Of a stretch of 64,000 nt of DNA, positions 53,401 to 62,713 are shown piece after piece (position 1 is the stretch's first letter; each line of letters begins with the position of its first letter). Origin of the DNA: JBOGCH01 sp051656645 (lineage in GTDB: Bacteria > Bacteroidota > Bacteroidia > Bacteroidales > Marinifilaceae); contig JBOGCH010000020.1 of the NCBI GenBank assembly GCA_051656645.1, positions 154,512-218,511 on the forward strand, read 5' to 3'. The notes beneath the pieces were generated by a model. The model searched no databases. It was not told the DNA's origin and was given only the letters and a program-made list of their open reading frames with translations. The translations under genes were made by a program, and so were the position numbers.

Positions 53401-53812
53401 GCAAGGTTTTCAGCTAAATGCTTACTTCCGCTATAGCGTTGGGGCATATATTTATAACACCACCCTTGTAACTAAGGTGGAGAACGTAAACCCATATCAA
53501 AATGCCGATAAACGGGTGCTCTATGATAGGTGGAAACAACCGGGTGATAATGCTAAGTTTAAAGCAATAACAGATGGAACACAAACACGCCACACATCGC
53601 GCTTTGTTGAGGAGGAAAATTATTTACAATTGTCATCACTATCGCTTTCATATCGTTTTGATAGCCAGTTGATAAAACGTTGGGGCATGGAGCAATTAAA
53701 GTTAACAGCTACCGGAAATGATATATTCCGTGCATCGACAGTTAAAATGGAAAGAGGAACCACATATCCGTTTGCGCGCACTTATTCATTGTCGGCGCAA
53801 GTAACTTTCTAA
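50429..53812 (+). CDS. SusC-like TonB-dependent receptor with STN domain
   Basis: 1127 aa, outer membrane. Signal peptide, then STN domain (LFEELEKQTGYRFFYKKGLF ... VLANVLTSKGYNYYI) for sigma/anti-sigma signalling. Next a carboxypeptidase-like domain (TLKGTVVDSKGESLPGVSVQ), the TonB plug (DEVVVRTGYFERKKDSYTGA; LLKDASATAIYGSRAANGVV) and the beta-barrel with an aromatic C-terminus. It imports a nutrient bound by the SusD-like partner 21 bp downstream. Confidence 0.93.
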   Translation: MKNVLIEILSRKKCQIHGILKCCIWLFFFVLVCGPTISVYASMQIRLNSNKYSYSTLFEELEKQTGYRFFYKKGLFDNNAEIEVAQQQANLDDVLANVLTSKGYNYYIKEGVVVINKASGAIPKASAEEEKKIITLKGTVVDSKGESLPGVSVQIAGTSIGCATDINGVFKLEVPVTGTMKLSFSFIGMVTEVVPVSQSNENMRVVLKDDSKTLDEVVVRTGYFERKKDSYTGAATTFSGEKLREVSTQNVMTTLSMIDPSFKLVDNIDMGSNPNNIPEFTIRGGGSLESEYGNSPNMPIFILDGFQVSAQKIFDLDPNRVSSVTLLKDASATAIYGSRAANGVVVIETSSPDMGDLRINYNFSGDFSFADLTDYNLMNAAEKLEYERLYGMFSHFNMEYQDELLELYNKRLKKVQEGVDTDWISKPVKDMGFTQKHFLMIEGGDSKIRYAMNVNYNQNSGVIKESGRDNIGIGMKLQYRREKIKFFNDLTYSNVKEKNSPYGSFATYAQQNPYYHPYDENGNVSKFLNKTKDAVSAVTVNPLYNSTLGTTDNASIVEFNNNFSVEWDIVESLKLKGQLSLNKSRRTQDVFKPSSHTDFVNEEVKGSYLKSEQDQFTYDVNVVATFNKLFGKHFVSLNGVWNTREQQTDFYSTLAVNFPNDNMDHIGMGTSYKDSDKPQGDYNVSRLMGFAANANYGYDNRYMADFSVRSDGSSMFGANQRWGTFGSVGLAWNIHNEAFFKNHPVINELKLRGSLGTTGGQNFYPFQAITMFSYKDGALGSLAGYNDKLGALLKAYGNSDLKWQKTIKRNIGLDFALFNKRVSGYVNIYEDTSESVLVDVLLAPSTGFDSYKDNLGKVENKGVEANLRLGIIRMQSKGIQWDVFGNIMINRNKLLELNEALVAFNKVQDDKQNDAEVDAEKKVKTPVRYEEGKSINTIWVNESNGIDPNTGQEIFIGRDGNRTDAWSTGNYIPYKCGDAKYEGNFGTMFTLQGFQLNAYFRYSVGAYIYNTTLVTKVENVNPYQNADKRVLYDRWKQPGDNAKFKAITDGTQTRHTSRFVEEENYLQLSSLSLSYRFDSQLIKRWGMEQLKLTATGNDIFRASTVKMERGTTYPFARTYSLSAQVTF

Positions 53813-53833
53813 TAACACCTTAAAATAATTAGT

Positions 53834-55252
53834 ATGAAGAAAAATTATATATTACTGATTGCCATTGTAGGAATAATTTGTTCATCCTGTGAACAATGGT
53901 TTGATGTTTCTCCAAAATCCGATGTGAAGGAGGAGGATTTATTTAAAAATCAGTCAGGCTACTCGGATGTGTTGACAGGAGTTTATACATTAATGACACA
54001 CTCCGATTTATATGGACGGGAATTAAGCTATGGTTTTGTGGATGTATTGGCACAATATTACTATCCAATTTCCAACAAAGAGCATAGTTATTATAATGCT
54101 CGTTTGTTTGATTATACATTAGCTCAGGAGGAGAACCGATTAGCTAATTTGTGGTCTAAGGGGTATAAAGCAATATCTAATATCAATATCTTATTAAAGA
54201 ATATTGATGTTAATGCCAATGTTTTTCAGTCAAGCGCACATTATAAGCTTGTAAAAGGCGAAGCATTGGGAATACGTGCATTTGTACACTTTGATCTGTG
54301 TCGTGGATTTGGTGAGCTTCCTTCAGTGGGTGTTAAAGGAATTCCATATGTAAAGGAATTCTCAAATGTAGCAGTTGCTTCATCGACATTAGCAGATACA
54401 TATAATCAGTTGTTGGAGGACATTAATAATGCACTTGTTTTATTGAAGGAGGTTGATCCGATGGGACCTAACTATGATGATTTGAAATCATTACTGGAAG
54501 AGGATGATTTGTTTGCGAAACGAACAACTAAAATTAATTATTATGCTTTATGTGTACTTAAAGCACGTGTAGCCCTATATTTTGGCGATTTGGCAACAGC
54601 TAGGGATGCATGTACTGAATTATTGCCACAGTCTGGATGTGAATTGCCGGCCCCAATACAATTAGCAACATCGCTCAGTGAAAGTGATAAGTTATTTGAG
54701 AAAGAGATACTATTTAGGCTTACCATGAAGGAGCAAAAGGAGAGTGTATCTCCCTACTTTGGAGATAAAGCGAAGGAAAACGGAGTTTCCGGAAAAACGG
54801 CTCTTGCATTTCCTGAAGCAAAAAAGGAGGAGTTGTACACGCTACTCAATCCTAACGATGTAGATTTTAGACGTAATACCTGGTATATTGACCTTGATGC
54901 CAATTATTATACATCTAAAAAATTAACCAATGTGGATTATATTCCGCTTATTCGTATTTCTGAATTATATCTTATAATGGCCGAGGTTGCGTCAACACCA
55001 ACAGAGCGTTTGGACTATTTAAATAAAATACGTGCGCACCGTGGACTATCGGCGCTTGATAATATTGAAGATTTAGATGTTCAACGTTTTGCGGAATACA
55101 AGAAGGAGTTTATGTCCGAAGGTCAAATGTTTTTCTATTTCAAACGCTTAGCTCAAACTTCAATAGGAGTTTTTAGAACGGAGAAGCTTGCGGATATAAA
55201 TAAAGCATACATATGGCCAATTCCTGTTGCAGAACAAGAATATGGGAAATAA
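53834..55252 (+). CDS. SusD/RagB-like outer-membrane lipoprotein
   Basis: 472 aa with lipoprotein signal (IVGIICSSCEQWFDVSPKSD). TPR-like helical SusD fold: YKAISNINILLKNID, GEALGIRAFVHFDLCRGFG, and the C-terminal ISELYLIMAEVAS...YLNKIRAHRGL. Surface binding partner of the SusC-like channel. Confidence 0.92.
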   Translation: MKKNYILLIAIVGIICSSCEQWFDVSPKSDVKEEDLFKNQSGYSDVLTGVYTLMTHSDLYGRELSYGFVDVLAQYYYPISNKEHSYYNARLFDYTLAQEENRLANLWSKGYKAISNINILLKNIDVNANVFQSSAHYKLVKGEALGIRAFVHFDLCRGFGELPSVGVKGIPYVKEFSNVAVASSTLADTYNQLLEDINNALVLLKEVDPMGPNYDDLKSLLEEDDLFAKRTTKINYYALCVLKARVALYFGDLATARDACTELLPQSGCELPAPIQLATSLSESDKLFEKEILFRLTMKEQKESVSPYFGDKAKENGVSGKTALAFPEAKKEELYTLLNPNDVDFRRNTWYIDLDANYYTSKKLTNVDYIPLIRISELYLIMAEVASTPTERLDYLNKIRAHRGLSALDNIEDLDVQRFAEYKKEFMSEGQMFFYFKRLAQTSIGVFRTEKLADINKAYIWPIPVAEQEYGK

Positions 55253-55272
55253 TTAATAATAACCATCACACC

Positions 55273-55974
55273 ATGAAACAACTTAAATATATATTAATCG
55301 CGTCTTTCATTGCTATATTTGTTAGTTGTAGCGAGAACGAGACAATACGTTACAGCGAGAAGCCTTCTTTATATTTCGCAGAGTATAATGACAAAGCGGA
55401 TAGTTTGGTGTATTCATTCCAAATGAAGCAACAATCTGTTGATACGCTAAAAATACAAGTAAAGCTGCTAGGATTGTTCCAGGATGAGGACAAAGAGATT
55501 GAACTTAGAGTTAATGATGAGTTAACTACAGCAGTTGAAGGAAGGGACTATGTTACGATAGAAAACATTAAAATGAAGGCTAAAAGTGGTGTAGTAACAT
55601 TACCTATAGTTGTAATGAGTAGTCCAGACATGGATAACGGTTATCTGCAAATATGTGTGGAACTACATCAGAATGATAACTTTGATGTTGCATATGAGAA
55701 TAAACGTAAAGTAAGAGTACAACTTACTAATCAATTGGTAAGACCTTCCTATTGGGATATGCCTTTGTCTCTTTATTTTGGCGATTACTCTAAACAAAAA
55801 CATTCGGACGCCATACGTATTATGGGACATGACTTTCCTTTACGAGAAAATGACCTTGGAATAAAAGGATTTGACTATTACATGGCAAAAGGACGTGAGT
55901 TGTGTTACTATTATGCAACCAATCAGGTTTATGACGAAACGGGGAATTTAATTGTAGTTTGGGATCCATTTTAA
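55273..55974 (+). CDS. DUF4843-like lipoprotein
   Basis: 233 aa from ATG 55273 with lipobox IAIFVSCSENE. Beta-rich domain with VSFQ-type strands of the DUF4843 kind, usual after SusD-like genes. The upstream ATG-like extension to 55213 is rejected because it would hide the signal peptide. Confidence 0.7.
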   Translation: MKQLKYILIASFIAIFVSCSENETIRYSEKPSLYFAEYNDKADSLVYSFQMKQQSVDTLKIQVKLLGLFQDEDKEIELRVNDELTTAVEGRDYVTIENIKMKAKSGVVTLPIVVMSSPDMDNGYLQICVELHQNDNFDVAYENKRKVRVQLTNQLVRPSYWDMPLSLYFGDYSKQKHSDAIRIMGHDFPLRENDLGIKGFDYYMAKGRELCYYYATNQVYDETGNLIVVWDPF

Positions 55975-55985
55975 ACAATAAGAAT

Positions 55986-57590
55986 ATGAAAATCAGAATA
56001 AATATAGCTCTTCTGTTTGGGATAATATTAACAATACTATCTTCATGCGTGGAAGACAATAGTAATATACATTTTGTGGAGTTAAATGAAGTTGAGATAA
56101 CTAATGTTGAAAAATATTACTCAGTAAAGCTATTTGACACATTACATGTCCCGGCCCAATATAATACAACAATTAAAGATTCGGAAAATGAGTTTACCTA
56201 TTTGTGGTACCTTACAAGTCCTACAAATATTTCTAAATCGGATACACTTTCTCATGATCCGCAATTAAGTGTACTCATTACGTCAAAACATGCAACGCCG
56301 GGAGAGAAGTACAATCTAAAATTGAGAGTAACAAATAAGAATACGGGTGTCTTCCAATCCCATACGGCAGTAATGGAAGTTACTACCGATTTTACAAAGG
56401 GGACACTTATTCTATGCGAGGAGGATGGTTTACCCCAAGTAAATTTCTTATCCAAAGTGACGGAGACTGAGAAAATGATGGAGAAAGTATATCAACGCTC
56501 AAATGGTGGTGAGCTAGTAGGTAGAAATGCAAAGAAAATTTATATGGCAAAACCTCACAATACGTTCTTACCATTAAAAGAAATTATAGTAATGTGCGAT
56601 GATGAACGGGGCGGAGTTATACTGAATCCCGTTTCAATGAATCTGCAACGTACATTGGGCGAAGCCATTGATTTTACAATAGAAGGCGCTACATATAATC
56701 CGCAGGAGTACATGAAAACGTCTGCTGATATGATTGACTATATTATTGTTGATAAGAAATTATGTAAGCGGGCAACCAATATGCGTAAAATGAATTGGGA
56801 ATCGCCTATGGTGTCGGTGAGTGGTGTAACAAACTATGAAACGAAAGCACCTATTCACAAAATTGTTAACCTGAATGTTATTTACGACACAAAGAATGGA
56901 CGCTTGTTAGAACACTCCTCTTGGAATAAAGGTGGAATTTACCATCTTGGATCAAACGATAATAATACAACTTATTTTGACTGCAATAATATTGCAACGG
57001 ATAAAGAGTATATTTGTATGGGCGATCAGGAGACGGAGCATCACTATTGGATTTTGTTGCAAGATAAATTGGATAAGAGTTATTGGATTTATCCTTTCCA
57101 GATGGAAGTGACACCAATAAATCCTTATGTTTCAACAAAGAGATTTATAAGCCAGCAACCAATCCAGTTAACAGCAGCAATGGCACCTAATATTAAGGAT
57201 GCAATTGGTTTTAGTCAACATTCAGTGTATAAAAACTTGTTGTTTTATGCTACTCCACAAGGATTTTACTCCTTGAATATTGCTTCGGTTCGTGCTAATA
57301 GTGGGGCAGTGATGGAAGCGGAGATTACGAATGCCGCAGCTAATAATATGGAAATAACTGGATTTGAATTTGCTGCAGTACAAGTTCCGGATCCCACTCC
57401 AGAGAAACCGGCACAGACAAAAGTGATGGAACAATTACGTTTATTTGTTTTAGATAACAATAAATCAGAGCGTAAAGGAGGATTTTGTTTGTATGAATTG
57501 TCAAGTACCGGAGGATTGCAGGCGTCAATATACAAGACACTTACCGGGTTTTGTGACAGAGTGATAGATATGGATGAGAAATATGATTAA
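55986..57590 (+). CDS. PKD-like surface lipoprotein
   Basis: 534 aa from ATG 55986; signal LTILSSCVEDN. N-terminal Ig/PKD-like region (EFTYLWYLTSPTN, GEKYNLKLRVTNKNTG), then a long beta-rich part. Common as the fourth gene in such Sus-like operons. Substrate role unknown. Starts 11 bp after the preceding stop. Confidence 0.65.
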   Translation: MKIRINIALLFGIILTILSSCVEDNSNIHFVELNEVEITNVEKYYSVKLFDTLHVPAQYNTTIKDSENEFTYLWYLTSPTNISKSDTLSHDPQLSVLITSKHATPGEKYNLKLRVTNKNTGVFQSHTAVMEVTTDFTKGTLILCEEDGLPQVNFLSKVTETEKMMEKVYQRSNGGELVGRNAKKIYMAKPHNTFLPLKEIIVMCDDERGGVILNPVSMNLQRTLGEAIDFTIEGATYNPQEYMKTSADMIDYIIVDKKLCKRATNMRKMNWESPMVSVSGVTNYETKAPIHKIVNLNVIYDTKNGRLLEHSSWNKGGIYHLGSNDNNTTYFDCNNIATDKEYICMGDQETEHHYWILLQDKLDKSYWIYPFQMEVTPINPYVSTKRFISQQPIQLTAAMAPNIKDAIGFSQHSVYKNLLFYATPQGFYSLNIASVRANSGAVMEAEITNAAANNMEITGFEFAAVQVPDPTPEKPAQTKVMEQLRLFVLDNNKSERKGGFCLYELSSTGGLQASIYKTLTGFCDRVIDMDEKYD

Positions 57591-57600
57591 TAGAATAAAC

Positions 57601-58815
57601 ATGAAAAAGTTATTAGTATCAGTATTGTTATTATTTGCCGGGATGATAACCGGTTTTGGACAAGGAATTACGTTCTTTAGTGGTAATTATAAGGACGCAT
57701 TGAGTAAAGCGAAACGCGAAAATAAAGCCATTTTTGTGGATGTATATACTTCATGGTGCGGACCGTGTAAAATGATGGCTAAGAATGTATTTACCGATAA
57801 GGCGGTTGGCGATTATTTTAATCGTAACTTCATTTCATTAAAGTTAGATGCAGAGAAGGAAAAGGATCATCCATTCTTTGCTAATTATAAGGCTTCAAGT
57901 TTTCCCTCTTATTTCTGGTTAAATGCGAGTGGCGAACTTATTCATACAGCTGGAGGTTCTATGCCTGCCGATAAGTTTATAGAACTGTCTAAAAATGCTA
58001 TGCAGTCCGATTTTATGGAGCGTAGTAAAGCCTTAAAAGCACGTTGGGATAAAGGCGAACGTACACCACAGATGGTATATGAATACATTGACAATGTTGT
58101 ACAAAAGAGTAATCCTCAACAAGCTAATGACTTGTTAATGGCGTATTTGGATTCTAAAACGGAGAAAGAATTACTTACAAAGGATAATTACTCAATTCTA
58201 ATGCGTACAATCCGACGAGATAGTGTACCTGCAGATAAATACGGTACAATGGTGCTGAAAAATGCCGATGTATTGAAAGGATTAGGGGAAAAAAACCAAT
58301 ACTGGATTGATATGTATCGTTCCATTGTTCGTACAGCATCAATGAAATATAACCAGGACAAGAATGATTATAATAAGTATGTTGCGCAAATAAGCGGTGT
58401 GGATTTTAAACAAGCCGACATGTATAACAAGCTTATGCAGTTTGAAACTAAGATATTTGAAGGAAAATTTAATGAAGTAATTCCTCAAATATTGCCCCTT
58501 GTTGAACAATTTGGGCCTGAACACCAATACCTATATGCTGAGTTGTTTTATACGCTTATCATAGGGAAATATTTTACTGATGCTCCATGCAATGAGGAAG
58601 AGCTTAAAACCGTATTGGCATTAGCACAAAATGCAATGAAATACCAACCTTGTAAGCAAAATCTTATTTATATAGCAGGTGTTTACATGAAAATGGGCGA
58701 CACAAAACAAGCTTGTAATGTGCTGGCAAGTATGCCTTTCTTTGGAAGTCCAATGCTTTCTAATGCATTGTATAGAGGTTTAGGACTTGAATTTTATGGA
58801 AAGGATTACAGATAA
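57601..58815 (+). CDS. Exported thioredoxin-domain protein
   Basis: 404 aa. Signal peptide, thioredoxin domain with YTSWCGPCKMM active site (near residues 54-64) and KLDAEKEKDHPFFANYKASSFPSYFW, followed by a helical TPR-like C-terminal part. Its start overlaps neither neighbour. Probably a periplasmic or outer-membrane redox or folding helper of the operon. Confidence 0.82.
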   Translation: MKKLLVSVLLLFAGMITGFGQGITFFSGNYKDALSKAKRENKAIFVDVYTSWCGPCKMMAKNVFTDKAVGDYFNRNFISLKLDAEKEKDHPFFANYKASSFPSYFWLNASGELIHTAGGSMPADKFIELSKNAMQSDFMERSKALKARWDKGERTPQMVYEYIDNVVQKSNPQQANDLLMAYLDSKTEKELLTKDNYSILMRTIRRDSVPADKYGTMVLKNADVLKGLGEKNQYWIDMYRSIVRTASMKYNQDKNDYNKYVAQISGVDFKQADMYNKLMQFETKIFEGKFNEVIPQILPLVEQFGPEHQYLYAELFYTLIIGKYFTDAPCNEEELKTVLALAQNAMKYQPCKQNLIYIAGVYMKMGDTKQACNVLASMPFFGSPMLSNALYRGLGLEFYGKDYR

Positions 58816-58843
58816 TATCACGTAATTATAGATAATAATTAAG

Positions 58844-58879
58844 AAATAGCTGCTTCATCTATTGGAGCAGCTATTTTTT
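58844..58879 (+). terminator. Terminator of the Sus-like operon
   Basis: AAATAGCTGCT / AGCAGCTATTT, 11-bp stem with an 11-nt loop and a T-run. The remaining gene-free sequence to 59029 holds nothing recognisable. Confidence 0.85.
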
Positions 58880-59029
58880 ATACTCTTTTTTATTCTTACA
58901 AATCATTATCCACATCAATTAACATCATATAAGGATTACTATGCTCCTATACCCTTAACTGAATACAAATTCTCGCCGTATAAGTAACACAGTTAATAGA
59001 AAGTTGAAAAAGAATTAGGCAAAGGAGTT

Positions 59030-59173
59030 ATGAAACACAAAAAAAGACGTAATACCGCTTTGATCTTTGGAATAATAATATTGTCCGTACTATTATTATA
59101 TTGGCTCTTTGCTGCCACCATTATCGATGAGGATGAAGGGTTTATAGGCAATAAGATTGAATATGCCCCTTAA
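59030..59173 (+). CDS. Small single-span membrane protein
   Basis: 47 aa: basic N-terminus (MKHKKRRNT), one membrane helix (ALIFGIIILSVLLLYWLFAA), acidic tail (DEDEGFIGNKIEYAP). Preceded by an AAAGGAG Shine-Dalgarno-like sequence. Unrecognised. Confidence 0.55.
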   Translation: MKHKKRRNTALIFGIIILSVLLLYWLFAATIIDEDEGFIGNKIEYAP

Positions 59174-59273
59174 CAAAACATTTTGCAAACAGGTGTTTTT
59201 CATTATTGTTTTTATTGCGTAACTTTACCCTTCATTTTGGACGGAGTACCGTTACTCAATAAAAACAATAGTT

Positions 59274-60749
59274 ATGAAAAGAGAACTATCCATTTATAAT
59301 ACATTAAATAGAAAGAAAGAGACATTTGAGCCTCTTAATCCGCCATTCGTAGGTCTTTATGTTTGCGGACCCACAGTATACGGTGATGCACACTTAGGCC
59401 ATGCACGCCCGGCAATTACATTCGATATCCTATTTCGCTACTTACAGCACATGGGCTACAAAGTACGCTACGTGCGCAACATTACCGATGTTGGTCACTT
59501 GGTGAACGATGCTGATGAGGGTGAAGACAAAATACAGAAAAAGGCAAAACTCGATCAGTTGGAACCAATGGAAGTGGTACAGTTTTATACAAACCGTTAC
59601 CATAAAAACATGGAGCAGCTAAATACACTTGCGCCAAGTATCGAGCCGCATGCATCGGGACATATCCTTGAGCAACAGGAATATATTAAACGTATTATTG
59701 ACAACGGTTTTGGATACATCAGCGAAGGAAGTGTATACTTTGATGTAGAAGCATACAACAAGAAATTCCCGTACGGAAAACTATCCGGACGTAAAATTGA
59801 TGAACTGTTTGCAAATACCCGTAAGCTTGACGGACAGGACGAAAAACGTAACTCGTTCGATTTTGCTTTATGGAAAAAAGCATCGCCAGAGCATATTATG
59901 CGTTGGCCTTCACCTTGGAGTGACGGTTTTCCGGGATGGCACTTGGAATGTTCATGTATGAGCCAAAAATACCTTGGTGAAACATTTGACATTCACGGTG
60001 GTGGATTGGATTTACAGTTCCCGCATCATGAGTGTGAAATTGCTCAAAGTACAGCCGCTAACGGACATGAGGCGGTACGTTACTGGATGCACAATAATAT
60101 GGTAACAATTAACGGGCAAAAAATGGGAAAATCATTGGGTAACTTCATTACCCTTGATGAACTGTTTGCCGGTAATAACACCGTATTGGAGCAAGCTTAC
60201 TCCCCAATGACTGTACGTTTCTTTATGCTACAAGCGCATTACCGCAGTCCGTTGGATTTCAGTAATGAAGCCTTAAAAGCAGCTGCTAAAGGATATGAGC
60301 GTCTAATGTCAGCGCTAAAAACACTTAATAAATTAACGGCAGATAAAACATCGACCGTAAATATTGACGAGCTAGCAGAGAAATGCTACGCTGCTATGGA
60401 CGACGATTTAAATACACCAATTCTTATTGCTCACCTATTTGACGGGGTACGTATTATTAACGCACTTGCTGCCAAAACGGAGAAAATTGATGCTGAAGGA
60501 TTAGAAAAACTGAAACAGTTATTCAACACCTTTATCTATGATGTTCTTGGTTTACAGGATGAAAAAACGGAGAGTAATGCCGGTAATCAAGCGCTTGGCA
60601 AAGTGTTAGATATGGTTATGACCATACGTACAGATGCAAAGCAACGTAAAGACTGGGCAACATCAGACAAGATTCGCGATGAATTGAAAGCTGCCGGAGT
60701 ATTGGTAAAAGATACCAAAGATGGTTACGAATGGTCAATCGAAGAATAA
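59274..60749 (+). CDS. cysS: Cysteinyl-tRNA synthetase
   Basis: 491-aa class I synthetase charging tRNA-Cys. HIGH-type motif AHLGHARP, zinc ligands in YVCGPTVYGDA and HLECSCMSQKYLG, HHxxE in FPHHECEIAQS, and KMSKS-type KMGKSLGNF. C-terminal DALR and anticodon helices. Normal length. Confidence 0.97.
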   Translation: MKRELSIYNTLNRKKETFEPLNPPFVGLYVCGPTVYGDAHLGHARPAITFDILFRYLQHMGYKVRYVRNITDVGHLVNDADEGEDKIQKKAKLDQLEPMEVVQFYTNRYHKNMEQLNTLAPSIEPHASGHILEQQEYIKRIIDNGFGYISEGSVYFDVEAYNKKFPYGKLSGRKIDELFANTRKLDGQDEKRNSFDFALWKKASPEHIMRWPSPWSDGFPGWHLECSCMSQKYLGETFDIHGGGLDLQFPHHECEIAQSTAANGHEAVRYWMHNNMVTINGQKMGKSLGNFITLDELFAGNNTVLEQAYSPMTVRFFMLQAHYRSPLDFSNEALKAAAKGYERLMSALKTLNKLTADKTSTVNIDELAEKCYAAMDDDLNTPILIAHLFDGVRIINALAAKTEKIDAEGLEKLKQLFNTFIYDVLGLQDEKTESNAGNQALGKVLDMVMTIRTDAKQRKDWATSDKIRDELKAAGVLVKDTKDGYEWSIEE

Positions 60750-60754
60750 ACCGT

Positions 60755-61855
60755 ATGAATATGTTATGCTATTGTTGTTGTGTCGCTCTACTAATGTGTG
60801 GTGCCTGTGCGGGTAAAAATAAAACCGAAGGCAATGCGCAAACAACTGTACAATCAGCTGTTGCGACAACAGAGCAAATAAATAAAATTAAAATGGTATC
60901 TCCCAAAGTGGGGGATACCATTCCTTTTGAGGAAATGTTTACCGTGGAATTAACTTATCCGGATACAACACAACCGGATTCGGTTAAAATATTTCTTGAC
61001 GGTAAGGAGCAGCCCATTGAAACCTTAGCAGGTAACACGCTAACAGTGCGTCAAACAGGAAAAGCCGGACGCGTGTCATTACGTGCCGAAGCCTATTTTA
61101 ATGGTGAGAATCATGCCACTACACGCCGTGTCATGGTTGCCCCTACAAAAGCACCCAAAGAGCTGAGCTACAAAGTAGTAAAAACCTACAATCACAACCC
61201 AAAATCGTACACTCAAGGTCTTTTTTACCACAACGGTAAAATGTACGAGGGGACAGGACAGTACGGAAGCTCGGAGCTAATGCGAGTAGACATTCCAACC
61301 GGGAAAGTGGAGAATGCGTTAGCGTTAGAGTCCCGCTACTTTGGCGAAGGAATTACGCTACTGGATAATAAAATATATCAGCTAACTTGGCAATCCGGTA
61401 AAGCGTTTGTTTACGATGTTAATAACTTCAATTTATTGGAAACGCACAATTACTTTACTCAAGGATGGGGTATAACCACCTATGGGAAAAAACTATTAAT
61501 GAGCGATGGTTCCAATAAACTATACACCATTAATCCAAACGGTTTCGTTTCGGAGCGCCACATTGAGGTTTTTGATAACAAAGGGCCAGTAGCAAACATC
61601 AACGAGTTAGAGTATGTTGATGGTATATTGTGGGCAAATGTATGGATGACGGACTATATAGTAGGTATTGATCCGGAAACTGGTGTTGTGCGCTACAAAG
61701 TGGACCTATCTAAATTGTTAACACGTGCCGAACGTGCCCGCTTGGACGATCAGGACGAAGTACTGAACGGAATAGCCTTTAATCCCGAAACAGGAAACTT
61801 CTATGTTACCGGAAAACATTGGCCTAAATTATTTGAAATTAAAATAGAGAAATGA
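60755..61855 (+). CDS. Glutaminyl-peptide cyclotransferase (lipoprotein)
   Basis: 366 aa. Lipoprotein-type start (LLMCGACAGKNK), an Ig-like N-terminal part and a bacterial/plant-type glutamine cyclotransferase five-bladed beta-propeller (YTQGLFYHNGKMYEGTGQYG, YFGEGITLLDNKIYQLTW, INELEYVDGILWANVW). Forms N-terminal pyroglutamate on exported proteins. Overlaps ung by ATGA. ATG at 60755 or two codons later is possible. Confidence 0.85.
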   Translation: MNMLCYCCCVALLMCGACAGKNKTEGNAQTTVQSAVATTEQINKIKMVSPKVGDTIPFEEMFTVELTYPDTTQPDSVKIFLDGKEQPIETLAGNTLTVRQTGKAGRVSLRAEAYFNGENHATTRRVMVAPTKAPKELSYKVVKTYNHNPKSYTQGLFYHNGKMYEGTGQYGSSELMRVDIPTGKVENALALESRYFGEGITLLDNKIYQLTWQSGKAFVYDVNNFNLLETHNYFTQGWGITTYGKKLLMSDGSNKLYTINPNGFVSERHIEVFDNKGPVANINELEYVDGILWANVWMTDYIVGIDPETGVVRYKVDLSKLLTRAERARLDDQDEVLNGIAFNPETGNFYVTGKHWPKLFEIKIEK

Positions 61856-62523
61856 GTAAAGACATTGTAATGGAGGCTTCATGGAAAGCCCTCTTGCATG
61901 AGGAGTTCCGGAAACCCTATTTTGAAAACCTTACTCAATTTGTAAGGGACGAATATAAAACACAAACCATCTATCCTCCGGCAAAACTAATATTTAATGC
62001 CTTTGATAGTTGTCCGGTGGACAACTGTAAAGTAATAATACTAGGACAGGATCCCTATCACGGACCCGGTCAGGCGCATGGACTTAGTTTCTCCGTGCCG
62101 GAAGGAGTACCATTTCCGCCTTCCTTACGCAACATATTTAAGGAAATAGCAGATAGTATGCAGATAGGTGTACCCCAATCAGGCAATCTTGAACGATGGG
62201 CAAAACAAGGCGTACTTTTGCTTAACGCAACCTTAACGGTACGCGCTTCACAGGCAGGCTCTCACCAAAACAAAGGATGGGAGCAATTCACAGATGCTGC
62301 AATACACGCGTTGGCCAATACCAAGGAAAACCTAGTATTTATGTTGTGGGGATCCTATGCGCACCGTAAAGGAGCATTCATAGACACAAACAAGCACCTT
62401 GTACTGCGTGCCGTGCATCCATCGCCACTGTCTGCAAACCGTGGCGGATGGTTTGGAAATAACCATTTCGCACTTGCCAATAACTATTTGCAGGAACATG
62501 GAAAAACGCCAATAAATTGGTAG
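61852..62523 (+). CDS. ung: Uracil-DNA glycosylase
   Basis: 223-aa family 1 UDG. Water-activating motif GQDPYHGPGQAHGLSFSV and HPSPLSANRGGWFG DNA-intercalating loop. Normal length. Removes uracil from DNA. Start overlaps preceding stop by 4 bp. Confidence 0.97.
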   Translation: MSKDIVMEASWKALLHEEFRKPYFENLTQFVRDEYKTQTIYPPAKLIFNAFDSCPVDNCKVIILGQDPYHGPGQAHGLSFSVPEGVPFPPSLRNIFKEIADSMQIGVPQSGNLERWAKQGVLLLNATLTVRASQAGSHQNKGWEQFTDAAIHALANTKENLVFMLWGSYAHRKGAFIDTNKHLVLRAVHPSPLSANRGGWFGNNHFALANNYLQEHGKTPINW

Positions 62524-62581
62524 GACAAGGGCTATGTTACAATTTTCACAAAAGTTATGCTTAGAATTAGGGATAATTTCA

Positions 62582-62589
62582 TAATTTTG
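62582..62589 (+). promoter_or_regulatory. Possible -7 box upstream of fba
   Basis: TAATTTTG matches TAnnTTTG; no good TTTG is found at the -33 distance. A leader of about 120 nt would precede fba. Confidence 0.35.
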
Positions 62590-62713
62590 GAGCACAAAAC
62601 GTTACAAACTCAAGCACGTGTTTTTTTAAACCAAATAAGGAGGTTATCCTCTCAAGGGATTTGTGATGATAATAAGGAGAGAATACTTTCAATAAATTTT
62701 TAAAAATAAAGTT